From Planctomycetes bacterium syqfu (GTDB taxonomy: Bacteria > Planctomycetota > Phycisphaerae > Phycisphaerales > Phycisphaeraceae), in contig CP087563.1 of assembly GCA_020974905.1 (NCBI GenBank), forward strand, positions 3,968,001-4,032,000: 64,000 bases of DNA. The letters are read 5' to 3'. The notes under the pieces were generated by a model, which ran no database searches, was not told where the DNA came from, and saw nothing but the letters and a program-made list of their open reading frames with translations. Numbering within the stretch: position 1 is the stretch's first letter; every line of letters begins with the position of its first letter. Made by a program: the position numbers and the translations under genes. Below, in pieces: positions 27,841-36,693 of the stretch.

Positions 27841-29868
27841 TTATTTCTGATCCGTATTGGGCGTGACCACCAGATGCATCCGGACATCCATCTGACTCAC
27901 AGGCTCATTGCTCTGGATCAACAACGCCTTGCAGGGCATCTCCTGAAAACGAAAACGCATGGTGTGATTCACATGATCAATGGCTTTGACCGTGATTGGA
28001 TTCGGTGAAGCAATTTCAAAAACCATCGCTGGTGTCAGCAGAATATCCTTCTTGGGAATATCCCAATAAGTCTTGCCTTTGCCCGGCCAACCGGTAAATT
28101 CCCGGCGACCTTTGGGGACGGTGACGCGGTAAACATCATGCCCTTGCTCCGAAACGGTTTTGCTGATCGTGACATCCTGCTGTGATCCAAGCAGGTATCG
28201 CAACGTCAATTGATGCGGTTTGCTGTCCCGCGTTTGAATGGTGTCATGCACCGTCAAGGTATCCAACGACCATTTCACATGACGCTGCCAACTTTGAATG
28301 TCGGGATAGGCGGAGGCAGGATTAATCGACACTTCACCGCCATGATCATCGATTCGCGATACGGCGATGGGAATATCAGTGTGCTGCACGGTTTCCAATT
28401 GCTCATCAACCTGAAGCACATTGTGACCGCGTACGGATTTAAAATCAGGTCCCAAACGCGGGTTGCGATAGCCTGATGTTCCTGACTCAATGAGGGCTGC
28501 CTGACCGTTGACGATGAAGTTCACATGACCTGCATCATGGTGAGTATGAAAGTCATTGGGGTGACTGCCACGCACCCACAAGCCGCTGGCATCATCGTCC
28601 CAACTGCTTCGCCAGATCATCGCGCGGGCAATGTCCCACTGGTAATGCGTCGGCTGCGGGGCAAGTTCGCCCGCATCCTTGAACATCGCAGAAACCAGCA
28701 TCCCAAAGAGATCATGAGGCAACTGCTTGTGTTGATTGGCCAGCGCCCAAAGCAACGTGCGGTCGCCTGACTGCACTGCTAGTTGGGCGATCTTGGCATT
28801 GATCCCGCGGTCATACATCCCGCGACAGGCACCGTAACCATCGAAGTCATTCACGAGATACCGACCGGGTTGGTAATGCGAAATCAACCACTTGCCATAG
28901 CGGGTCAGAAACGGATCGTTGAGCGCTTCAAAGTCCCCCGTCTGTGCCATCGCCATGGCAGAGGATTGGACGCCGAGTAATGTGAGTCCTAACGCATAGG
29001 TAAAGCCTTCAGAGATGGCGCCTTCATTGCCGAAGGTTTGCATGGTTTTGAATAAGTTCTCACGCGCCAATGCATACTGCTTGGGATATTTGTCTTTGCC
29101 CAGCGCACAAGCTGCAAGCATCAAACCTTCATTGGGAATGACCCATTGGTTGGACTGCACTTTCTGGTCTTTGACGTACCAGGGCTTGGCCATCATCCAG
29201 TCGTCATAGGTGCGCATCATCTCGGTTTGAAGCAGTGTATCCAGTGCTTTTTCGAGTTCAGCAGGTAATGCACCTTTGCCAAGCAACTGTCGGGTATGCA
29301 CCACCGCGCGGATACCGATGCCGGTGGCAAGCCAAACACCATCGCCACCTTCAATCATGGTGGTCCGACCACTATGCGGCATGGACCAGCCCGGACGCTG
29401 CAAGGGAATCCATGTTGCCACTTCCGTAAGTTGTTTGACCAGGTAATCCAGAAATGCATCATCACCCGTGAGTCGGTAACACGCTGCAAGGTAAGGCAAT
29501 TCATGAGCAATGATGTTCGCCGATTCCTGATCGGAAGTTGCCAACGCAAAGTGTTCACGCACCACCGGATGCTTGATCGCATCAGGGCGTTTGTGATCGA
29601 GTTGACGTTGAACGGTTGGGTCGATCTTCACCAGTTCGTCATAGGAATCAATGCGCTTGATGATCGGTTGATCCAGTATCTCGCGCGCGGTCTTGACCAT
29701 CGCCTGCACTTGCGTGTCGGAGGCATAGCCGGGTTTGAGTTGATCGACCAGTTGGCCAAGATCAATCGCTTTTTCAGAAGCTTTGGCTTTTACATTCGAC
29801 TGCGAAACACAGGCACTGATGCCAAGCATTAGCAGAACAAAAAACATGATGGATTGACGATGGATCAA
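27841..29868 (-). CDS. Heparinase II/III-family polysaccharide lyase, lipoprotein
   Basis: Exported lyase-like protein of 675 residues. The lipobox GISAC places Cys20 as the lipidated residue if the TTG at 29868 is the start. I prefer TTG because the ATG seven codons later would leave a signal with no positive charge. An alpha-alpha toroid domain (about 60-380, with NQWVIPNEGL and the SEGFTYALG block) is followed by a beta-sandwich with the family's HTHHDAGHVNFIVNG metal/catalytic block near 440 and SVRGHNVLQVD. The family cleaves uronic-acid polymers such as heparin or alginate by beta-elimination. It is gene 2 of the operon, 53 bases after a prepilin-like gene. Confidence 0.85.
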   Translation of the reverse strand: MIHRQSIMFFVLLMLGISACVSQSNVKAKASEKAIDLGQLVDQLKPGYASDTQVQAMVKTAREILDQPIIKRIDSYDELVKIDPTVQRQLDHKRPDAIKHPVVREHFALATSDQESANIIAHELPYLAACYRLTGDDAFLDYLVKQLTEVATWIPLQRPGWSMPHSGRTTMIEGGDGVWLATGIGIRAVVHTRQLLGKGALPAELEKALDTLLQTEMMRTYDDWMMAKPWYVKDQKVQSNQWVIPNEGLMLAACALGKDKYPKQYALARENLFKTMQTFGNEGAISEGFTYALGLTLLGVQSSAMAMAQTGDFEALNDPFLTRYGKWLISHYQPGRYLVNDFDGYGACRGMYDRGINAKIAQLAVQSGDRTLLWALANQHKQLPHDLFGMLVSAMFKDAGELAPQPTHYQWDIARAMIWRSSWDDDASGLWVRGSHPNDFHTHHDAGHVNFIVNGQAALIESGTSGYRNPRLGPDFKSVRGHNVLQVDEQLETVQHTDIPIAVSRIDDHGGEVSINPASAYPDIQSWQRHVKWSLDTLTVHDTIQTRDSKPHQLTLRYLLGSQQDVTISKTVSEQGHDVYRVTVPKGRREFTGWPGKGKTYWDIPKKDILLTPAMVFEIASPNPITVKAIDHVNHTMRFRFQEMPCKALLIQSNEPVSQMDVRMHLVVTPNTDQK

Positions 29869-29921
29869 CAGTCTGACTTTCTATTGAAGTGATCAATTGC
29901 TTGCGAGCATATTGATGAGAA

Positions 29922-30674
29922 TCAAGGTTGCCAGGGAGCAAGATTTTTATCGACGTATTGCAATTCCTTGATTTGTTGAGCACGAACATGACCATCAAAG
30001 TAAGAGATGTTCACGACATTGCTCGGATCATCCGGAGCCAGTGAACCGCGATGACGTCCCCATATATTGAACGTCGAATTGATCGCATCGGCTCCCGAAG
30101 AGTTGGACGTGAGTGTCACCATGCGCGAATCAGTTGTTGCCAGAATCTTGCTCGGTTCATCAATGTCTGCATGACGCAGTTCCTGATGCCACTGGTAATC
30201 CTGGTGATAGATGCGGCTGATCCAGGTGCTGCGCCCCCAGTCCGAGTAGTGACTGGTCGTGGTGAGGTAATCCGAAGAAGGGCAGGCAAAGATCCCCGGC
30301 GGACGCTGACCAGTCGGCCAGAAGTCGCTGGAACTCATATTCAAGGTTTCAATGGCAAGTCCGACGGACCAGAGTCGGTTGTTGTTGCCGTTCTGCATGT
30401 AGGTTGGAACGATCCAGTCATTGTGATTCTGGGCATAGGTGACCATGGCCACGAACACCTGACGCTGATTGGTTCCACACTGTAAAGTCTGCGCACTCTT
30501 ACGAGCTGCAGACAACGCAGGCAGAAGAATCGAGATCAGCAGTGAGATAATGGAGATGACCACCAGTAGCTCAATGAGTGTAAAACCCAACCGCGATTGA
30601 CGACGCCAATCACCTCCCGAATTGGAAACAGGATGACCCAAAATAAACGTGGTAAAAAAATACGGTCGAGACAT
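29922..30674 (-). CDS. Secreted prepilin-like protein, first gene of the lyase operon
   Basis: Protein of 250 residues from the ATG at 30674, chosen over an upstream in-frame codon because AGGAG lies eight bases before it. A long basic leader is followed by [25 protein letters not shown] near residues 29-53, then a globular domain ending with NISYFDGHVRAQQIKEL. It is paralogous to 27116-27826, and the pair brackets the heparinase-like gene. The gene is divergent from a LacI-family regulator whose candidate operator overlaps its -35 box. Confidence 0.86.
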   Translation of the reverse strand: MSRPYFFTTFILGHPVSNSGGDWRRQSRLGFTLIELLVVISIISLLISILLPALSAARKSAQTLQCGTNQRQVFVAMVTYAQNHNDWIVPTYMQNGNNNRLWSVGLAIETLNMSSSDFWPTGQRPPGIFACPSSDYLTTTSHYSDWGRSTWISRIYHQDYQWHQELRHADIDEPSKILATTDSRMVTLTSNSSGADAINSTFNIWGRHRGSLAPDDPSNVVNISYFDGHVRAQQIKELQYVDKNLAPWQP

Positions 30675-30728
30675 TTCAGACTCCTGGCAAGTGGAAGCAA
30701 GGGTCGATTTCAAACGATTAGACACCTG

Positions 30729-30757
30729 ATCTTAGCCACGCAAAATTTGCATTGCAA
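30729..30757 (-). promoter_or_regulatory. Promoter of the lyase operon with LacI operator over the -35 box
   Basis: On the minus strand TTGCAA and TAAGAT are separated by 17 bases. The perfect odd palindrome TTGCATTGCAA (30747-30757) overlaps the -35 box. The same TTGCA-N-TGCAA core occurs downstream of the regulator at 31917-31935. Confidence 0.65.
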
Positions 30758-30793
30758 TTTTCTATGCAAAAATTTTTAATTTTTCATTCAGAA

Positions 30794-30822
30794 TTGAGAC
30801 TTTCCCCACCTTCTGACATAAT
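30794..30822 (+). promoter_or_regulatory. Candidate promoter of the LacI regulator, nearly leaderless
   Basis: TTGAGA and CATAAT are separated by 17 bases. The expected start site is only about six bases before the ATG at 30834, and no ribosome-binding site is visible, so translation may be leaderless. Confidence 0.5.
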
Positions 30823-30833
30823 ATCATTCAACC

Positions 30834-31907
30834 ATGAGCCAAGACCAGTCCAATTCGCAGGCCACGATGTCCGCCATTGCAGATGCAGCGGATGTGTCGA
30901 TTTCAACGGTCTCACGTGTGTTGGCAGGTGGCCAGGGGATCAGCAGTAAGACGATTGATAAAGTCCGTAAAACCGCTCAACAACTGGGTTACCGACCGAA
31001 ATCATCGAACATCGGACGCCCGCAGTCCAAGACACGGCAGAAGATGCTCAAACTCGGGCTGCTCCACACGTTCACCGGCGAATACACCCCCGAACATTCC
31101 ATTCAAGTCTATCTTCACCAGAAGTTTATGATCGAGTCCTGGCGATCCGCCCACCAACTGGGACATCAACTGGTTATCGACTATCTTGATCTGGAACACC
31201 CCGATCAATCACCGTTACTGAGTCCGCAAGCCGGGATTGATGGCCTGATTCTCAAGGGGGCGGTCACGCAAAAGGCATTAAACCTGCTGCCCGCGAACCT
31301 GCCTGCGGTGATCCTGCGGCTGCCGATGGGGATGCCTTGTCCCTACACTTCGGTGAATTGCAATTACCACACCGGTATCTCACGCTGTGTACAATACTTA
31401 CATAAACTTGGCCACCAGCACATCGCCTTTTTCTGCTTCGCCAATCAGCGTTTTGACAACCTGGACAAAATCTCGTCTTATCAGCAAACCCTGATGTCAC
31501 TGGGACTTGAGGACGACAGGTACATTGCCATGCCCGAGCTCAAGGATCACCCCGACGCCGAGTCGGGTTGCCGATGGGCCCTGGAGAAGTGGCTGAGTAT
31601 GGACAAGGCCCCCACCGCGATCATCTCCAGCGAAGGGTTCTGTTTCGAGTTCGACAAACTATTGAAAAAACGCGGCTTATGCATCCCAAAGGACATCAGC
31701 CTCCTCGATGCCGTCACCGGCGCTTCTCGTCATGATTCACTGCGGGAACATTACACCCGCCTGCAAATGCCTGCACAGCAAATGTCGCAAACCGCGGTCG
31801 AACACCTGATCCGACATATCCGCCATCCCCAGGCACCGCCCCAGACGGTGCTTATGGAAATGGATTTCATCGAAGGCGACACCACGGCCCCACCCCCGAC
31901 CATCTGA
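30834..31907 (+). CDS. LacI-family transcriptional regulator of the lyase operon
   Basis: Regulator of 357 residues. The helix-turn-helix (MSAIADAADVSISTVSRVLAGG, from residue 10) and hinge (VRKTAQQLGYRPKSS) are followed by an effector domain with DGLILKGAV, HKLGHQHIAFFCFANQ and PTAIISSEGFCFEFDKLL blocks. The intergenic regions on both sides carry palindromes sharing TTGCA-N-TGCAA, each over a promoter, which points to this protein as their ligand. It probably represses both the five-gene lyase operon and the pyruvyltransferase-family gene and may repress itself. The effector is unknown. Confidence 0.92.
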   Translation: MSQDQSNSQATMSAIADAADVSISTVSRVLAGGQGISSKTIDKVRKTAQQLGYRPKSSNIGRPQSKTRQKMLKLGLLHTFTGEYTPEHSIQVYLHQKFMIESWRSAHQLGHQLVIDYLDLEHPDQSPLLSPQAGIDGLILKGAVTQKALNLLPANLPAVILRLPMGMPCPYTSVNCNYHTGISRCVQYLHKLGHQHIAFFCFANQRFDNLDKISSYQQTLMSLGLEDDRYIAMPELKDHPDAESGCRWALEKWLSMDKAPTAIISSEGFCFEFDKLLKKRGLCIPKDISLLDAVTGASRHDSLREHYTRLQMPAQQMSQTAVEHLIRHIRHPQAPPQTVLMEMDFIEGDTTAPPPTI

Positions 31908-31916
31908 CATCTCAAT

Positions 31917-31935
31917 ATTTTTGCAATGCAAAAAT
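31917..31935. promoter_or_regulatory. LacI-type operator, perfect 19-base palindrome
   Basis: ATTTTTGCAATGCAAAAAT is fully symmetric about a central A. It lies directly after the regulator's stop codon and upstream of the pyruvyltransferase-family gene. Confidence 0.65.
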
Positions 31936-31936
31936 T

Positions 31937-31978
31937 ATGCAAATTTGCATTGACTCCCCCCGTCAACCTGACTATGCT
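31937..31978 (+). promoter_or_regulatory. Operator plus promoter of the pyruvyltransferase-family gene
   Basis: The perfect palindrome ATGCAAATTTGCAT (31937-31950) touches the -35 box TTGACT (31950-31955). TATGCT follows after a 17-base spacer at 31973-31978. The 5' leader to the ATG at 32056 is about 70 bases. Confidence 0.65.
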
Positions 31979-32055
31979 TACCTGACCATCGCGCGGTTAC
32001 GCGCTATTTTCAACCTGATTGACTCCTGTTTCTTTTACATGTGTAGGTACAAAGC

Positions 32056-33297
32056 ATGTCACAATCTCCAACCATTCTTCTGCGTGCCTCCTGGGCATTT
32101 GGCAACATCGGCGATATCGCCATCACCCCCGGCATGCTCCGACTCATTGAGCAGCACATTCCCGGCGCGCGGATCATCCTGCATCCTGCCAACTCGCATG
32201 AACAGATCCAGACCTACATCGCCGAACGCTTCCCCGATGTCGAACTGGTCGCTGGCAATGTCGGTCACCTCGACCAACCCATCACGCCGGACCTCAAGCG
32301 CGCGTTTGAAGAAGCGGACCTGTACCTGCATGCCTCGGGACCGAACATTGCTTATGGTCACCGCATGTATGACGGGCCGGTGATTCACGAGGGTTGGCGT
32401 GGGTATGACTGGGCTTCGGCGATCCGCCCGATTCTGCATTACTACGTGGCTCGCGAGATGGGTGTGCCCTTCGGCGGGTACGGTCTTGGCATCAACTTCA
32501 TGGCACCGCCTTCGGAGTTGATCTTCAAGTCGATTCTCAATGATGCTGCGTTTTTCTACACCCGTGAAACCGACTCATTGCAGTATGCCAAGTCCTGTGG
32601 CATTGAGCCTGCGATCATGGACTTCGTCCCCGACTGCACGTTTGCTTTTGACATGCGTGATGAAGCCGGTGCCGACCAACTCATGGAGCAATACCAACTC
32701 GAGGAAGGCAAGTTCCTGGTTGTGATCCTGCGTTCAAGTGCCTTGCGATTCACCACCGAAGAGCGCGAAGCCAAGCACTGCTATCAACTCCGCGCACTGA
32801 TCAAGCATTGGATTGATCGGACTGGCCTGCCGGTGTTTTTGTGTCCTGAAACGCGCAAGGATGTCGAGCCGACCGGTCGTCTGTTGCATGAACCGTTGCC
32901 CGCCAAGTACAAGCAACTCACGCGGTATTACGACAAGTTCTGGATGCCGTGCCTTGCAACGAGTATCTACCAGCGTGCACACAGCATGCTCACCATGGAT
33001 CATCACTCGGCCATCATGTCCTTAAGCGTCGGCACGCCTACGCTTCACCCCCGCGATCCGATGGCAGGCCGCAAGGGTCAAATCTACAACGACCTTGATC
33101 TGGGCGACTGGCTCTTTGACATCAACCACACTGTCACCTCGGACATTGAGCCTGCATTGGATGATTTGATTGATGAACCTGATCATGCACGCAGTCGCGT
33201 GAGTCAAGCGATGACGAAGGTCAACCAGCTTCAGGCTGATGCAATGAAGGTCGTCCGTCATGTGGCAATGGGTAAAAGTGTCAGCGTCAACGTGTGA
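32056..33297 (+). CDS. Polysaccharide pyruvyl transferase family protein
   Basis: Protein of 413 residues resembling the pyruvyltransferase family that adds ketal-linked pyruvate to sugars (CsaB/WcaK-type). Features are the N-terminal ASWAFGNIGDIAITPGML with the G-N-x-G-D block, a central HASGPNIAYG and GYGLGINF, and a C-terminal DHHSAIMSLSVGTPTL block with His and Ser at the usual donor-site position. It has no signal peptide and should act in the cytoplasm. Its promoter carries the same operator type as the lyase operon. The acceptor is unknown. Its role in degradation rather than synthesis is unclear, as family members are usually biosynthetic. Confidence 0.8.
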   Translation: MSQSPTILLRASWAFGNIGDIAITPGMLRLIEQHIPGARIILHPANSHEQIQTYIAERFPDVELVAGNVGHLDQPITPDLKRAFEEADLYLHASGPNIAYGHRMYDGPVIHEGWRGYDWASAIRPILHYYVAREMGVPFGGYGLGINFMAPPSELIFKSILNDAAFFYTRETDSLQYAKSCGIEPAIMDFVPDCTFAFDMRDEAGADQLMEQYQLEEGKFLVVILRSSALRFTTEEREAKHCYQLRALIKHWIDRTGLPVFLCPETRKDVEPTGRLLHEPLPAKYKQLTRYYDKFWMPCLATSIYQRAHSMLTMDHHSAIMSLSVGTPTLHPRDPMAGRKGQIYNDLDLGDWLFDINHTVTSDIEPALDDLIDEPDHARSRVSQAMTKVNQLQADAMKVVRHVAMGKSVSVNV

Positions 33298-33320
33298 TTG
33301 ATCAATGTGCCATACGGTGA

Positions 33321-33359
33321 CACAACGTCCCGGGGACTAAAGTCCCCGGGCTTTAATGT
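33321..33359 (-). repeat. Palindromic repeat, GGGCTTTAAT family, copy 3
   Basis: Conserved CACAACG flank, then CCCGGGGACT, AGTCCCCGGG, and the CTTTAATGT flank. It is in the convergent gap 33298-33639, which otherwise holds nothing I recognise. Confidence 0.88.
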
Positions 33360-33639
33360 CGCTTCAAGCATGGTTGGCGCGATGCGCGTGATCTGCGTGT
33401 TGTTGAATCATGGTGAATATCATTGCTGGCGCAGTGTGCGCGATTTGTGTTTTGTTGATTCAAACCCAATATCAATTTGATTGATGTTGACGTGTTGAAT
33501 GATGTGCAAATTTCAGGTTCACTGTGATTGAATCTGTCATATCAATAGCCGCACACAGACTTGTGTGCGCGTCTGCCGAACGACTTGAATGTTTGATATG
33601 CATAAAGCGAAAACGTTCGTTCGCAACGTTGCTTGTGTG

Positions 33640-34584
33640 TTACGCGTTGAGATTTTCGCGTTCGAGTTGATCGCCGATTTGTGCTGCGTATAAGGCGTCC
33701 AATGGGCCTGGGGAGAAGTCGTATTGCTCCGACTCCAGGCAATCCAAAAAATACGCGAACTCAGCAATCGCGCCGTCCTTCTCTGCCTGCGTCATACCAT
33801 CGGCATACGGCTCATCGATCACCAACTCGTTGGCATCGTACACCTGCAAGCCATTGTTCACATCGACGATGATCTGGTAATCCTCACCAAAGAGTTCATA
33901 GGTTTCCGTCACCCGGCCGCAATGTGAATGGATCAGCAGGTCCACGGTGACATCGTCCTGATAGACAATCTGTGCGTGAATTGCTGCATGATCCTTGACG
34001 GTCTTACACATCGGCAAGGTGTGCACCTGCTTGAACACCGAGCCTGCAAACATGTTTACGGCATCAATCAAATGCACGCCGGTCCCGGTGAGGAAGACGG
34101 GTTCGTGACGGGACTTTCGGAGCATGGTCCCACGGATGTGTTGGACGGGACGATCTGCAAAACGTTCTGCCAGAAGCTGCATCGCACGTGAACATGCTGG
34201 CGAAAACCGGCGGTTAAACGAGAGCATGATTTTCGCATTGACCGCTTTGACTTCGTCACATAAAGCACGTGAAAGTTCAATGGTGTCCCCAAAGGGTTTC
34301 TCTGCAAGAATCGGCAAGCCATAAGGCAAAAGCTGGCGGATCACTTTGGCGGTCACCGTCGTGGGTGTGATGGCGATCATCGCATCAGGCTTGAAATACT
34401 GGACCATGTCATCAATGTCAGCAAAGGCATAATCAAGCTCGTAGTCCGCCGCATATTGCTCGGCTTTTATCAGATCCAGGTCCACAATGGCCGACGCTGC
34501 AAGCCGGTCTTTGAGTGCCTTGGCAGCAGGCCCATGATGCGCACAACTATGTCCCCCTGCCCCGATGATTGCGATCCGTTTCAC
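33640..34584 (-). CDS. Gfo/Idh/MocA-family oxidoreductase
   Basis: NAD(P)-dependent sugar-type oxidoreductase of 314 residues. The N-terminal Rossmann fold begins IAIIGAGGHSCAHHGPAA. The AITPTT.TAKVI and ILAEKPFG blocks (catalytic Lys of the EKP motif) and the FNRRFSPA segment follow. The C-terminal alpha/beta domain includes TGTGVHLIDAVNMFAG with the usual Asp and His. Substrate unknown; family members oxidise or reduce inositols, hexoses and modified sugars. Neighbouring genes do not define a pathway. Start is by homology-like position; no strong ribosome-binding site. Confidence 0.88.
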   Translation of the reverse strand: MKRIAIIGAGGHSCAHHGPAAKALKDRLAASAIVDLDLIKAEQYAADYELDYAFADIDDMVQYFKPDAMIAITPTTVTAKVIRQLLPYGLPILAEKPFGDTIELSRALCDEVKAVNAKIMLSFNRRFSPACSRAMQLLAERFADRPVQHIRGTMLRKSRHEPVFLTGTGVHLIDAVNMFAGSVFKQVHTLPMCKTVKDHAAIHAQIVYQDDVTVDLLIHSHCGRVTETYELFGEDYQIIVDVNNGLQVYDANELVIDEPYADGMTQAEKDGAIAEFAYFLDCLESEQYDFSPGPLDALYAAQIGDQLERENLNA

Positions 34585-34719
34585 TTGATTGGCCTTTACT
34601 TTTCAAAGTGGTCCATGGAAAAATGTCGTGGTCTCATAGGACTATGCCGATTCAGCGACAATGGTGTCGCAGCTATTTTCCACATCATACGACTGATGAC
34701 GGTACGAACATGCAAATGA

Positions 34720-36468
34720 TTATTTCACCACTTGAATCTGTTCAAGACGGTAGAAGTTCCATGAGTTGGGATATAGATACTTGACCTTGGCGGGGTCGAA
34801 GACGTCGAGCGTGACGTAGTGGAAGATCGGGGCGATGGGCTGATCGGTCATCATGAGTGACTCAGCTTGACGCAGCAGTTGCAGACGCTGGTAGCTGTCA
34901 GTTTCATGGCTGGCGTCTTTGAGCAGTTGGTCGAAGGGCTTGCTGAGCCACTTGGCATCGTTGTTGCCACTGTCGGATTGAAACTTGTTTAAGAACGTGG
35001 TCGGGTCGCGGTAGTCAGCGATCCACGATGCGCGGGCGATGGTGTAATGCTGCTTCTTGAGACGTTCGCGGAACGATCGGACTTCCATGCTCTCGATGGG
35101 GACACTGATGCCAAGATGCGTTTTGTACATGTGACTCACTGCCTGGGCGATGGGTTCGTGACCGCCGTCGGTGTTCATGAGAATGGACAGGCCACGCAGC
35201 GTTGACGGATCGCTGTAACCCGCTTGCTTGAGCAATTCGCGCGCACCATCGGGATCAAACTCGGCACCGTCAGATTCGGGAGGCAGGTAACCGGGGATCA
35301 TGTCGGGCGGGATGAAGGTCTTGGCGATGGGCTGATTCATGCGCGTGATTTTTGAGACGATGGTCTTGCGGTCAATGCACATGGCAAGCGCTTTACGCAC
35401 ACGTGGGTCCGCCAACGGATTGGGCGTGCCATCGGCGAGTTTGGGATTGCAGTTGAAGCTGTAAAAGTAAGTCCCGGCCCAGGGCGTGGTGTGCACATCG
35501 TCACGACCGGTGGCAACGAGATCCGCAGCGAAACTCGACGCACTGGGCACCTCGGGCACCCAATTGGCATCACCGTTTTCGTACGCAAGCATCGCAGCCT
35601 GGGCAGATTCAATGATCTTCTGTCGGATGCTGGTGTTTCGCATGGTGGATTTGTTCCACCAGTTGGGATTCTGCGTCAGCACCATGTCCTGCTTGAAGCG
35701 ATACGAGGCTAACTGGTAGGGACCGTTGGTGATGAGATTTTCAGGGTCCGACCAGAACCCCGCGGGCATCTGGAGCATGCCGGAGTTGGCGTCGAAGGTG
35801 AGGACTTTTTCGATGCTCTTGGCATGATTGGGCATGAAGGTGGCAAAGGCGCAGAGTTCCAGGAAGTAAGGCGTCGGGCGCTGAAGCTTGACCACCAGTG
35901 TATGGGCATCAGGTGCGTTAATGCCCACGGTGTGACTGAAACGTTCACGGGCAAGGCCCCAGGCGACTTCGGCACTGGAACCGGGCTTGAACTTGGCAAG
36001 CTGGTTACTCCGCCATTGGAAGAACTCTTCAGCACCTTCGATGCAAAAGAGCAACTGCACATAGTCGGCCGTGAAGTCCGGGAGCATGGCACGTCGCCAG
36101 GCATAAACAAAGTCGCTGGCAGTGACGGGATCGCCGTTGCTCCATTTGGCTTCGGGTCGGAGTTTGAAGGTGTAGGTTTTCTTGTCATCACTGATTTGCC
36201 AACTCTCAGCAACGCCGCCTTCAAGGGTGACTTCGGGCAGGTGGTATCGGATCAGGGGTTCGTAAAGCGCGTTGGCAATGCGGATGTCATGAAGCCAGGA
36301 CATTTTCTGCGGGTCGAGTGTGTTGGGCGCGACATTGCAGATGAAAGTCAGGTCGGCCTGAGCAGTGGGATCGGCCTGCGTGGCAGATGACTTCTCAGAT
36401 TCCTTGCCACAGGCGGTGAGCAAAAGCAACAGGGTACATCCGAGTGTCATCAACCATCGTTTGAACAT
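34720..36468 (-). CDS. Oligopeptide-type ABC transporter substrate-binding lipoprotein
   Basis: Extracytoplasmic solute-binding protein of family 5 (OppA/DppA-like), 582 residues. The signal has a lipobox LLLLTACGKES, giving lipidated Cys20. The family block PNTLDPQ...I..ALYEPL...PEVTLEGGVAESW, followed by YTFKLRPEAKWSNGDPVTASDFVYAWRR, is clear. The ATG at 36468 has AAAGGAT before it. No permease or ATPase genes are adjacent, so it is an orphan component or works with a transporter elsewhere. Ligand is probably a peptide but could be another oligomer. Confidence 0.9.
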   Translation of the reverse strand: MFKRWLMTLGCTLLLLLTACGKESEKSSATQADPTAQADLTFICNVAPNTLDPQKMSWLHDIRIANALYEPLIRYHLPEVTLEGGVAESWQISDDKKTYTFKLRPEAKWSNGDPVTASDFVYAWRRAMLPDFTADYVQLLFCIEGAEEFFQWRSNQLAKFKPGSSAEVAWGLARERFSHTVGINAPDAHTLVVKLQRPTPYFLELCAFATFMPNHAKSIEKVLTFDANSGMLQMPAGFWSDPENLITNGPYQLASYRFKQDMVLTQNPNWWNKSTMRNTSIRQKIIESAQAAMLAYENGDANWVPEVPSASSFAADLVATGRDDVHTTPWAGTYFYSFNCNPKLADGTPNPLADPRVRKALAMCIDRKTIVSKITRMNQPIAKTFIPPDMIPGYLPPESDGAEFDPDGARELLKQAGYSDPSTLRGLSILMNTDGGHEPIAQAVSHMYKTHLGISVPIESMEVRSFRERLKKQHYTIARASWIADYRDPTTFLNKFQSDSGNNDAKWLSKPFDQLLKDASHETDSYQRLQLLRQAESLMMTDQPIAPIFHYVTLDVFDPAKVKYLYPNSWNFYRLEQIQVVK

Positions 36469-36524
36469 TGGGAATCCTTTCAGGCGCAAGTCAGTTTGAT
36501 ACCCATCCCGTTTATCACATTGAC

Positions 36525-36588
36525 TTGAGCACCGCATGTCAATGCGGTGCAGGTCTGCCGGATTGACATCCGGTGCTCACTCAATTGC
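36525..36588. repeat. Inverted pair of GAGCACCG-family hairpins
   Basis: Left half GCACCGCATGTCAATGCGGTGC and right half CCGGATTGACATCCGG are each self-complementary. The outer TTGAGCACCG and CGGTGCTCACTCAA arms pair with each other. The left and right stems differ by paired changes (CGCAT/ATGCG and CGGAT/ATCCG). It lies between divergent genes upstream of kdsA. Confidence 0.75.
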
Positions 36589-36693
36589 AGCGTCTGTGCT
36601 TTAAACAGGATTGTGATGACAGTTTACCGTGATGCGGGGTGATTCGCTTGAGTGTTTCAGACTGGAAATGGATTTGCAGCTACAATGCTTACC

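Noticed and set aside
33298-33639. Possible small genes in the gap after the pyruvyltransferase-family gene
   Set aside because: Only short frames crossing the palindromic repeat or running into the oxidoreductase gene; none has coding character.
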